From NCBI GenBank assembly GCA_002366675.1, contig DFBO01000244.1, forward strand, positions 1 through 5,324: DNA of 5,324 bases, read 5' to 3'. Each line of letters starts with the position of its first letter. Positions within the stretch are counted from its first letter, which is position 1. The notes under the pieces are model-generated. The model was not told where the DNA came from and did no database searches. It saw only the letters and a program-made list of their open reading frames with translations. The stretch is from Flavobacteriaceae bacterium UBA3078 (GTDB lineage Bacteria > Bacteroidota > Bacteroidia > Flavobacteriales > Flavobacteriaceae). Of the stretch, positions 1 through 5,324 are shown in pieces. The position numbers were made by a program, and so were the translations under genes.

Positions 1-628
1 AACCTTTATATTTAATTGGCAAATGCACAACTTTCTTGGTGTCAAAAAAGTCTTCATTAAAAAAATCTGTTATTTTATAAATGGTAGCTGTTTTATAAGT
101 TTGGAGCTCATTACTTAAATCGCCTCCTTTTAAGTATAAAATGCCATTTTTAAGTTCGTGATTTTGTTTTTTAGTTATTTTACCTTTAATCCAATGTACA
201 AAAGTTGGCATAACAGCTACTGCTCTACTCACTATAAAATCATAAGTATCTTTAATTTCTTCTACACGTTTATTAGTGGTTTTAACATTTTTAAGACCTA
301 AACCTTCAACAACCTCATCGACTACTTTTAATTTTTTACCAATACTATCAACCAAATGAAAAGAACATTCAGGGAACATTATCGCTAATGGAATTCCAGG
401 AAAACCTCCACCAGTTCCTACATCCATAATTTTAGTTCCAGGTTTAAAATTTACCACTTTTGCAATTGCTAAAGAGTGTAGCACATGTCTTAAATATAAT
501 TCGTCTATATCCTTTCGTGATACCACATTTATCTTTAGATTCCAATCTTGATATAAGCCTTCCAGCTTAGTAAATTTATCAATTTGATCTTCAGTAAGGT
601 TAGGAAAATACTTAAGAATTAGCTGCAT
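1..628 (-). CDS. rsmG: 16S rRNA (guanine(527)-N7)-methyltransferase RsmG (GidB), cut at or near its C-terminus by the window edge
   Basis: RsmG uses S-adenosylmethionine to methylate N7 of G527 (E. coli numbering) in the 530 loop of 16S rRNA; it acts in the cytoplasm on the small subunit, and in other bacteria its loss gives low-level streptomycin resistance. The minus-strand reading frame from ATG at 626-628 gives 209 codons plus one base. Visible motifs are the N-terminal WNLKINVVSRKD (29-40), the SAM-binding glycine loop DVGTGGGFPGIPLAI (69-83), the acidic end of the next strand, HLVDS (91-95), SRAV (134-137) and LKGGD (166-170), all in the usual order. Family members are about 205-215 residues, so at most a few residues are missing, and the next base (T) could begin the stop codon. 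The start is set by the typical MQLILKYFPNLTEDQ N-terminus. It diverges from the desaturase gene and has its own candidate promoter. Identification is secure from the motifs. Confidence 0.96.
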   Translation of the reverse strand, partial: MQLILKYFPNLTEDQIDKFTKLEGLYQDWNLKINVVSRKDIDELYLRHVLHSLAIAKVVNFKPGTKIMDVGTGGGFPGIPLAIMFPECSFHLVDSIGKKLKVVDEVVEGLGLKNVKTTNKRVEEIKDTYDFIVSRAVAVMPTFVHWIKGKITKKQNHELKNGILYLKGGDLSNELQTYKTATIYKITDFFNEDFFDTKKVVHLPIKYKG

Positions 629-645
629 GGATTTGTGATTTTGCA

Positions 646-653
646 CAAAAATA
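646..653 (-). promoter_or_regulatory. Candidate Bacteroidota -7 promoter box for rsmG
   Basis: On the minus strand this reads TATTTTTG, an exact match to the TAnnTTTG -7 consensus of the Bacteroidota primary sigma factor. It lies 17 bases upstream of the rsmG ATG, which would leave a leader of roughly ten bases. No good TTTG -33 element sits at the usual spacing (a TTTTC lies 23 bases upstream), so the call rests on one box in AT-rich DNA. Confidence 0.45.
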
Positions 654-709
654 GATAAATTATTATGCTTTTTTATGAAAACTTTATTAAGATACATGTC
701 TTTATTAAT

Positions 710-717
710 TATCTTTG
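710..717 (+). promoter_or_regulatory. Candidate Bacteroidota -7 promoter box for the desaturase-aminotransferase unit
   Basis: The sequence TATCTTTG matches TAnnTTTG exactly and would start transcription near 722-725. That places it about 54 bases upstream of the preferred desaturase ATG at 772. The box contains the TTG at 715-717 that would begin the longest reading frame, so that TTG cannot be the start codon if this promoter is used. The -33 region (about 683-690) holds only a weak TTTAT. Confidence 0.5.
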
Positions 718-771
718 GTATCAAATATGATTCTCTTAAATAAAACGTTATCTGATAGCAAAACTAATAAC

Positions 772-1866
772 ATGACAAAACAAACTTTATCTTTCTCTAG
801 AACAGACTCAGCAAAATTTTTTAGAACATTAAACAAGCGTGTTAACGATTATTTTAAAGAAAATAATATTAAAAAAACAGGGAATTGGAAGTTATATTTA
901 AAGGCCATTTTTATGTTTACATTATTACTTGGACCTTTAGTTCTATTACTAACAATCGAGATGCCAACTTGGTTGCAAATTGTATCTATGATGGTTATAG
1001 GTATTGGAATGGCTGGTGTAGGAATGAACGTGATGCACGATGCTAACCATGGCTCTTTTTCAAGTAAAAAATGGGTTAATAAATTAATGGGAAGCAGTAT
1101 ACATATACTTGCTGGTAACGATTATAACTGGAAAGTGCAACACAATGTACTACACCATACTTACACAAATATTCAAGGACATGACGAAGATATTGATGCT
1201 GGTAGAATTATTCGTTTTTCGAAGCATTCTAAATGGTTGAAAATTCACCAATACCAAAAGTATTATGCTTTTTTACTATATGGTTTATTAACAGTAAATT
1301 GGGCAATAACAACAGATTTTAAACAGACTTATGTTTATTTGAAACGAAAATTATCTTATGGCGATTTTCCTAATCCTGCTACACAGTGGACCAAATTAAT
1401 TATTGGTAAAATAATATATTATTCTATTTGGGTGGTACTTCCAATCGCATTAGGCTATGCTTGGTGGCAAGTTTTAATTGGATTTTTAATCATGCACTAC
1501 ACAGCTGGAATTATATTAAGTGTTATTTTCCAATTAGCACATGTAATGCCTAATACAGAAATGCCTCTTCCAGACGAAAATGGAAATATGAAAAACACTT
1601 GGGCAATTCATCAATTATTTACCACCTCTAATTTCTCTCCTAAAAGCTGGATAGTTGAATTCTATACTGGAGGTTTGAATAGACAAGTTGAACATCATTT
1701 ATTTTCAAATATTAGTCATGTTCATTATAAAAACATCGCGAAAATTGTTAAAGATACCGCTCATGAATTTAGCTTACCATACAATGAATATAACTCCATT
1801 TGGAAAGCTATTTCAGAACATTATCAGCAATTAAAGGTATTAGGTAAGAATCCTAGTATGGCGTAA
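772..1866 (+). CDS. Membrane fatty acid desaturase, front-end (QxxHH) type without cytochrome b5 domain
   Basis: This is a di-iron, oxygen-dependent acyl desaturase of the integral membrane fatty acid hydroxylase/desaturase superfamily, introducing a double bond into acyl chains (acyl-CoA or acyl-lipid) in the inner membrane. From ATG at 772 it has 364 residues. The three histidine boxes are HDANH (89-93), HNVLHH (124-129) and QVEHH (305-309). Glutamine opening the third box is typical of the linoleoyl/delta-6-like and DesA3-like branch. GHDEDIDAG after box 2 and H257 in QLAHV also fit the family. Hydrophobic segments lie near 44-61, 67-88, 164-180 and 210-252. No cytochrome b5 domain is present, so a separate electron donor is needed. 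The frame could open earlier at ATG 727 or TTG 715, but the family-like N-terminus begins MTKQTLSFSRTDSAKFF. It ends 30 bases before the aminotransferase gene, probably in one operon. Regiospecificity cannot be read from the sequence; a role in adjusting membrane fluidity is inferred. Confidence 0.92.
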   Translation: MTKQTLSFSRTDSAKFFRTLNKRVNDYFKENNIKKTGNWKLYLKAIFMFTLLLGPLVLLLTIEMPTWLQIVSMMVIGIGMAGVGMNVMHDANHGSFSSKKWVNKLMGSSIHILAGNDYNWKVQHNVLHHTYTNIQGHDEDIDAGRIIRFSKHSKWLKIHQYQKYYAFLLYGLLTVNWAITTDFKQTYVYLKRKLSYGDFPNPATQWTKLIIGKIIYYSIWVVLPIALGYAWWQVLIGFLIMHYTAGIILSVIFQLAHVMPNTEMPLPDENGNMKNTWAIHQLFTTSNFSPKSWIVEFYTGGLNRQVEHHLFSNISHVHYKNIAKIVKDTAHEFSLPYNEYNSIWKAISEHYQQLKVLGKNPSMA

Positions 1867-1896
1867 TTTAATTTTTACACTACAAACAACATTATA

Positions 1897-3084
1897 ATGA
1901 GCTTACTTTCAGATAGAGTTTTAAACATGTCTACTTCTGCCACTTTAGCTATGGCAGCAAAAACAAGAGAACTTAAAGCGCAAGGAAAAGATATCATTGG
2001 TTTAAGTCTTGGCGAACCAGATTTTAACACTCCAGACTACATTAAAAATGCGGCTATACAAGCTATTAACGAGGATTATAATTCCTATACTCCTGTAGAT
2101 GGTTATCTTGACTTAAAAGAGGCTATAATCACCAAATTTAAGCGTGATAATAATCTTAAGTATACCTTACCACAAATTGTGGTTTCAACTGGAGCTAAAC
2201 AAGCTTTGGCAAATGTGGCTTCTGTGATGTTAAACAAAGGAGATGAAGTTATTTTACCTTGTCCATATTGGGTAAGTTATTCTGATATAGTAAAACTTTT
2301 TGAAGGCATTCCAGTAGAAGTAAAAACATCTATTGAAAACGATTTTAAAATGACTCCTGAACAATTGGAAGCTGCAATTACTCCAAAAACTAAAATGATT
2401 TGGTATAGCTCACCATGTAATCCAAGTGGTTCTTTATATAGTACTGAAGAATTGCGCTCTTTGGCAGATGTGCTTCAAAAATATCCAGATATTTATGTGG
2501 TTTCAGATGAAATTTATGAACATATAAACTTCACCAATAATGGTCATGCAAGTATGGCTCAATTTGAAGATATGTTCGATAGAACTATAACTGTAAATGG
2601 CGTCTCAAAAGCTTTTGCAATGACAGGCTGGAGGATTGGTTATATAGGAGCTCCAGAAGAAATTGCTCGTGCTTGCAACAAAATGCAAGGGCAAATTACT
2701 AGTGGAGCCAATTGTATTGCACAACGTGCAACCATCACTGCCTTAAACGAATCTCCAAGTCGTGTAAAATTCATGATAGACGAATTTAAAATTCGTAGAG
2801 ATTTAGTTCTTGATTTACTTTCGGGAATTGAAGGGTTTCAAACAAACACACCAGAAGGTGCTTTTTATGTGTTCCCAAACATTTCTTCTTATTTTGGAAA
2901 AACATTAAGAGGCACTACCATTAATAACGCGACAGACTTTTCTTTATATCTTTTAGAAGAAGCACTTGTAGCTACTGTAACAGGCGATGCGTTTGGTAAC
3001 CCAGATTGTATTCGTATTAGTTACGCAGCAAGTCAAGAGCAAATTATTGAAGCCATAAAACGAATTAAAGAAGCAGTAAGCTAA
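1897..3084 (+). CDS. aspC: Class I PLP-dependent aminotransferase, aspartate (possibly also glutamate-prephenate) aminotransferase type
   Basis: This cytosolic fold-type I enzyme transfers the amino group of aspartate to 2-oxoglutarate, giving oxaloacetate and glutamate. Its relatives in subgroup I-gamma (1b) can also transaminate prephenate to arogenate. The 395 residues are full length for this subgroup. Visible landmarks are SLGEPDFNTP near 37-46, STGAKQAL near 97-104, CNPSG with the cofactor-contacting N175, SDEIYEH with D204 and Y207 for the pyridine ring, VSKAFAMTGWRIGY with the Schiff-base lysine K238, and the substrate carboxylate arginine R373 in CIRISYA. No key residue is missing. 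ATG at 1897 has no Shine-Dalgarno sequence but an A/T-rich leader. The gene follows the desaturase by 30 bases without a clear promoter between them, and is followed by a strong terminator. The symbol is by convention only, since E. coli AspC belongs to a different subgroup. Narrow substrate range is not predictable here. Confidence 0.93.
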   Translation: MSLLSDRVLNMSTSATLAMAAKTRELKAQGKDIIGLSLGEPDFNTPDYIKNAAIQAINEDYNSYTPVDGYLDLKEAIITKFKRDNNLKYTLPQIVVSTGAKQALANVASVMLNKGDEVILPCPYWVSYSDIVKLFEGIPVEVKTSIENDFKMTPEQLEAAITPKTKMIWYSSPCNPSGSLYSTEELRSLADVLQKYPDIYVVSDEIYEHINFTNNGHASMAQFEDMFDRTITVNGVSKAFAMTGWRIGYIGAPEEIARACNKMQGQITSGANCIAQRATITALNESPSRVKFMIDEFKIRRDLVLDLLSGIEGFQTNTPEGAFYVFPNISSYFGKTLRGTTINNATDFSLYLLEEALVATVTGDAFGNPDCIRISYAASQEQIIEAIKRIKEAVS

Positions 3085-3109
3085 CAACTAGCTATACATA
3101 TAAAATACC

Positions 3110-3136
3110 AAATCCACTATTTCTAGTGGATTTTTT
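3110..3136 (+). terminator. Intrinsic terminator after the aminotransferase gene
   Basis: A perfect 10-bp stem (AAATCCACTA at 3110-3119 with TAGTGGATTT at 3124-3133) encloses a four-base loop, TTTC, and runs into six T (3131-3136). It begins 25 bases after the aminotransferase stop. It sits between converging genes, just beyond the end of the small minus-strand gene. Read on the minus strand the stem is followed by TTTGGTATTTTATATG, a poorer tail, so termination in that direction is possible but weaker. Confidence 0.9.
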
Positions 3137-3138
3137 GA

Positions 3139-3402
3139 TTAAAAGAAGTAAATAAATACACTCAATAAAGTAATCATGACAATGCTAAAAACAACTATGG
3201 TTTTTATTAGCTTTTGCTTTCTTTCCTTTTGAAGCCCTAATTTTATTTTTACTAAATCTTCTTGAGTTGAAGTGTTTTCAAATTCAAGTTTTTTACCTGA
3301 AAAACTTGAATTAATTACACGACGGTCTTTTCTTTTAGACAACATACTTTTATTATTTCTTAAAGTATGTATCATATGCATCATTGATCCTTCTCCACCC
3401 AT
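3139..3402 (-). CDS. Small basic protein with a single C-terminal membrane anchor, function unknown
   Basis: I do not recognise a named family with certainty; the look is that of short flavobacterial proteins with a basic, polar N-terminus and one membrane helix. From ATG at 3402 it has 87 residues. Residues 1-20 begin MGGEGSMMHMIHTLRNNKSM, 22-30 are strongly basic (SKRKDRRVI), 45-67 form a charged probable helix rich in lysine and glutamate, and 68-87 are a hydrophobic segment ending in IYFF at the very C-terminus. A tail-anchored topology with the N-terminus in the cytoplasm is inferred from the lysines just before the helix. Other starts are possible: ATG 3426 (95 residues), or ATG 3384 (81 residues), which is preceded by GGAGAAGG at Shine-Dalgarno distance; those same bases code for GGEG in the longer forms. 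It lies downstream of trkA-trkH on the same strand after a 191-bp gap, so it may be cotranscribed or have its own promoter. A gene is favoured by the long frame in otherwise stop-rich DNA and the coherent composition. Confidence 0.72.
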   Translation of the reverse strand: MGGEGSMMHMIHTLRNNKSMLSKRKDRRVINSSFSGKKLEFENTSTQEDLVKIKLGLQKERKQKLIKTIVVFSIVMITLLSVFIYFF

Positions 3403-3442
3403 AATAATAGTTTTAAAATGAAACATGTAAGCAGTAATAACT

Positions 3443-3469
3443 AATCAAATCATGGTTATGATTTTGATT
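3443..3469. repeat. Imperfect inverted repeat upstream of the small membrane protein gene
   Basis: AATCAAATCAT (3443-3453) and ATGATTTTGATT (3458-3469) form an 11-bp stem with one bulged base around the loop GGTT. Neither strand has a run of T after the stem, so it is not a usual terminator. It lies about 40 bases upstream of the preferred start of the small minus-strand gene, where it could be an operator or a leader hairpin; this is inference from position only. Confidence 0.55.
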
Positions 3470-3583
3470 TACGTAAAATATAAAAGATGGTTTGTATTGA
3501 GGTCACACTCAAAGAACATCAGTTAACGATCTATAAAAGCGCTTTATATATAAGTAGAAAAAACTTACAAAATGTTACAGGAA

Positions 3584-3599
3584 AGATAGAAAACTATCT
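3584..3599 (-). terminator. Weak hairpin overlapping the trkH stop codon
   Basis: On the minus strand AGATAG, loop TTTT, CTATCT gives a 6-bp stem followed by TTCCTG. The TAG stop of trkH is the last half of the first stem arm. The stem is short, AT-rich and has a poor T tail, so it may only slow or protect the 3' end rather than stop transcription. The rest of the intergenic stretch 3403-3593 holds the inverted repeat at 3443-3469 and a ten-base palindrome AAAGCGCTTT (3536-3545); I found no exact TAnnTTTG promoter box for the small gene. Confidence 0.25.
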
Positions 3600-5087
3600 A
3601 TTTCGCCAAAAGAAAGGCGTTAACAAAATAAGTACTGTAAACAATTCCAAACGTCCAATAAGCATCAAAAAAGAAGCCCACCATTTTCCAAAAGGTGGTA
3701 ATGCTGAATAATTGTTTACAGGTCCAAAATCTCCAAGAGCTGGTCCAACATTACCTAAGCTTGATGCAGCAAGTCCAATTGAAGATATAAAATCTATATT
3801 CATCATAGAAAACACTAAGGCACCAACTATAAAAGATAACATATAAAGAATAAAAAAGGCTAGAATATTAAATACAATATTTCCTGTTACAGCTTTATTG
3901 TTATATCTAACAGGAAGAATAGCATTTGGATGCAACGCACGTTTAAATTCTAAAAATCCGTTTTTAATTAATATTAAATGTCTTACAACCTTAACTCCTC
4001 CAGAAGTACTACCAGCTGAACCTCCAAGAAACATGAGTCCAAAAAAGAAAATCATTAAAAAGGGTGTCCATAAAGTGTAATCTGCTGTAACAAACCCAGT
4101 AGTTGTTATAATGGCTAATACTTGAAAGAGGCCATGCCTGAAAGCACTTTCAGCTTCTCCCCAAACCATTGGATGTTGAATAAAAGATTTAGAAACATCT
4201 GCTTTAAAATATATTATTAATGCAGCTATTATTGTAAAGATGGCAATAAACTTAAAATACAATTTAAACTCTTCATCTTTAATTATTTTTTGAACTTTCC
4301 CTTTAAAAGCAAAATAACTAAGTACAAAGTTTGTACCTGCTAAAAACATAAATACAATAATGATGTATTGAATTATAGGTTGGTCGTTCCAATAGGCAAC
4401 ACTAGCATTTTTAGTAGAAAATCCACCTGTGGATAAGGTACATAAAGAGTGGTTTATGGCATCGAAAAAAGACATTCCAGCCACGTTAAGCAAAATAGTT
4501 TCGGCTGCTGTATAACTAAAATAAATTAACCATAATCTTTTTGCAGTATCTGTAATCCTTGGATGAAGTTTGTCTGTACTTGGGCCAGGAGCTTCGGCTG
4601 CAAACATTTGCATGCCTCCAATACCTAATAATGGTAAAATGGCAATTGCTAAAACAATAATTCCCATTCCACCAATCCAATGAGTTAAACTTCTCCAGAA
4701 TAAAACACCTTCAGGTAAAATTTCAATATCGTTTAAAATAGACGACCCAGTTGTGGTAAAACCAGACATAGTTTCAAAAAAAGCATCAGTAAAATTAGTG
4801 ATACTTCCTGTTAATAAATAAGGTAATGTTCCTGACAAAGCCATTACTATCCACCCAAAAGCTACAACAATGTAACCTTCTCTCTTATTCATTTCTTTAT
4901 TATGGTCTTTAGTATTATACATTGCCAAAAGACCAATAAAAATGGTAAGTCCTCCAGAAATAAAAAGACTAGAGGTTACACCATCTTTATATATTAAACT
5001 TATTAAAGATGATAGCAACATAAAACCACCATTAAATAATAATAGAAGTCCTAAAAAATGAAAGATTATTTTATAGTTAAGTTTCAC
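3594..5087 (-). CDS. trkH: Trk-type potassium uptake protein, transmembrane subunit TrkH
   Basis: TrkH is the pore-forming subunit of the Trk K+ importer in the inner membrane, working with the nucleotide-binding TrkA ring. The 497 residues are full length. Two extra N-terminal helices (about 5-32 and 38-57) mark TrkH rather than the shorter KtrB. The four filter loops of the M1-P-M2 repeats are visible: TTTGSS (111-116), STGGFST (219-225), TTTGF (328-332) and SLGNVGP (443-449). The flexible gate loop GGSAGSTSGG (355-364) lies in the third repeat, and the conserved arginine of IGRLELF (R478) in the last helix. The start codon is GTG at 5085-5087. An in-frame TAA lies two codons upstream (5091-5093), and the next in-frame ATG is codon 23, inside the first helix, so GTG is the only sensible start. 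It follows the trkA stop by nine bases, pointing to cotranscription and likely coupled translation. No Shine-Dalgarno sequence is seen. Confidence 0.97.
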   Translation of the reverse strand: MKLNYKIIFHFLGLLLLFNGGFMLLSSLISLIYKDGVTSSLFISGGLTIFIGLLAMYNTKDHNKEMNKREGYIVVAFGWIVMALSGTLPYLLTGSITNFTDAFFETMSGFTTTGSSILNDIEILPEGVLFWRSLTHWIGGMGIIVLAIAILPLLGIGGMQMFAAEAPGPSTDKLHPRITDTAKRLWLIYFSYTAAETILLNVAGMSFFDAINHSLCTLSTGGFSTKNASVAYWNDQPIIQYIIIVFMFLAGTNFVLSYFAFKGKVQKIIKDEEFKLYFKFIAIFTIIAALIIYFKADVSKSFIQHPMVWGEAESAFRHGLFQVLAIITTTGFVTADYTLWTPFLMIFFFGLMFLGGSAGSTSGGVKVVRHLILIKNGFLEFKRALHPNAILPVRYNNKAVTGNIVFNILAFFILYMLSFIVGALVFSMMNIDFISSIGLAASSLGNVGPALGDFGPVNNYSALPPFGKWWASFLMLIGRLELFTVLILLTPFFWRNR

Positions 5088-5096
5088 AGGTTAAAA

Positions 5097-5324
5097 TTAC
5101 AAGAATAATTTTTCTACTTGTTTAATAGATCTTGGTAAACAACAGACAACTACTTTATCATGAACACCAATTTTAAAACCTCCTAATGCTGAATGCCCTT
5201 TTCCATTTCTTATGACTCCACCTATAATAGCAGATCTAGGAAAACTGACATCTTTTATCAACTTATTACAAATTTTAGATGTTGGCTTAACTTGAAACTC
5301 AAGTAATTCAGCATTCATATTATT
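5097..5324 (-). CDS. trkA: Trk potassium uptake regulator TrkA, C-terminal RCK_C domain only (5' part beyond the window)
   Basis: TrkA is the cytoplasmic, NAD(H)/nucleotide-binding regulatory subunit that gates TrkH. Only the last 75 or so residues are in view, and the frame runs open through the right edge. The stretch has the pattern of the second TrkA_C (RCK_C) domain: AELLEFQVKPTSKICNKLI, then DVSFPRSAIIGGVIRNGK and, near the end, FKIGVHDKVVVCCLP. These correspond to the usual strand-helix-strand pattern and the 'phi-x-x-G-D-x-V-V-V' motif, where H-D replaces the usual G-D. The methionine at 5316-5318 is internal to the domain and not a start. A typical TrkA is about 450 residues, so the two Rossmann domains and first RCK_C domain lie outside. 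The identification rests on this domain and on trkH following nine bases downstream. Confidence 0.9.
   Translation of the reverse strand, partial: NNMNAELLEFQVKPTSKICNKLIKDVSFPRSAIIGGVIRNGKGHSALGGFKIGVHDKVVVCCLPRSIKQVEKLFL

Noticed and set aside
715..771. N-terminal extension of the desaturase from TTG 715 or ATG 727
   Set aside because: The TTG is inside a good -7 promoter box and the 19 extra residues are polar, low-complexity and unlike the family N-terminus. ATG 727 cannot be fully excluded.
1867..1896. Separate promoter for the aminotransferase gene
   Set aside because: The gap holds only TAATTTTT, a poor match to TAnnTTTG, with no -33 element, in a stretch too short to need one.
3487..3711. 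Plus-strand open frame of 74 codons
   Set aside because: Its second half is antisense to the 3' end of trkH, and its first half crosses the intergenic repeats. The product has no recognisable domain or composition of a real protein; trkH is unmistakable on the other strand.
3898..4080. Plus-strand open frame of 60 codons
   Set aside because: It lies wholly antisense to the trkH pore region, with no motif; a shadow of the real gene.
5097..5318. Complete 73-residue protein starting at the methionine near the right edge
   Set aside because: The frame stays open upstream of that methionine to the window edge and the residues match the interior of a TrkA C-terminal domain, so it is a partial trkA and not a small gene.
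3139..5324. A novel defence or mobile system in the right half
   Set aside because: The genes are standard trkA and trkH plus one small membrane protein; no nuclease, integrase, transposase, toxin-antitoxin pair or repeat array is visible on either strand.

Overview
The window is ordinary, AT-rich chromosomal sequence (about one third G+C by eye). It looks like a marine or cold-adapted member of the Flavobacteriaceae (Bacteroidota). The signs are the style of the proteins, the near absence of Shine-Dalgarno sequences, A/T-rich leaders before start codons, and TAnnTTTG boxes (the Bacteroidota -7 promoter element) in the one divergent intergenic region. The lineage call is inference from these features, not from a search.

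Left part (1-3136): rsmG (16S rRNA m7G527 methyltransferase) runs leftward off the window edge and is missing little or nothing at its C-terminus. It diverges from a rightward pair about 143 bp away: a membrane fatty acid desaturase of the QxxHH ('front-end') type, then, after a 30-bp gap, a class I PLP aminotransferase of the aspartate/prephenate type. The pair is probably one transcription unit and ends at a strong intrinsic terminator (3110-3136). Each side of the divergent region carries a plausible -7 box.

Right part (3139-5324): everything is on the minus strand. The C-terminal RCK_C domain of trkA enters from the right edge. Nine bases later comes a full-length trkH starting with GTG, giving a Trk potassium uptake operon. 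After a 191-bp gap with several inverted repeats comes a small gene of unknown function encoding a basic protein with a single C-terminal membrane anchor. It meets the aminotransferase gene tail to tail across the terminator.

The parts do housekeeping jobs: rRNA modification, membrane lipid unsaturation, amino acid transamination and K+ homeostasis. I saw no mobile element, CRISPR array, tRNA or rRNA gene, and no convincing sign of a new system. The points most worth a second look are the unknown small membrane protein, the inverted repeat upstream of it, and the start-site questions for the desaturase and trkH. There is no gene-free stretch longer than 300 bases.
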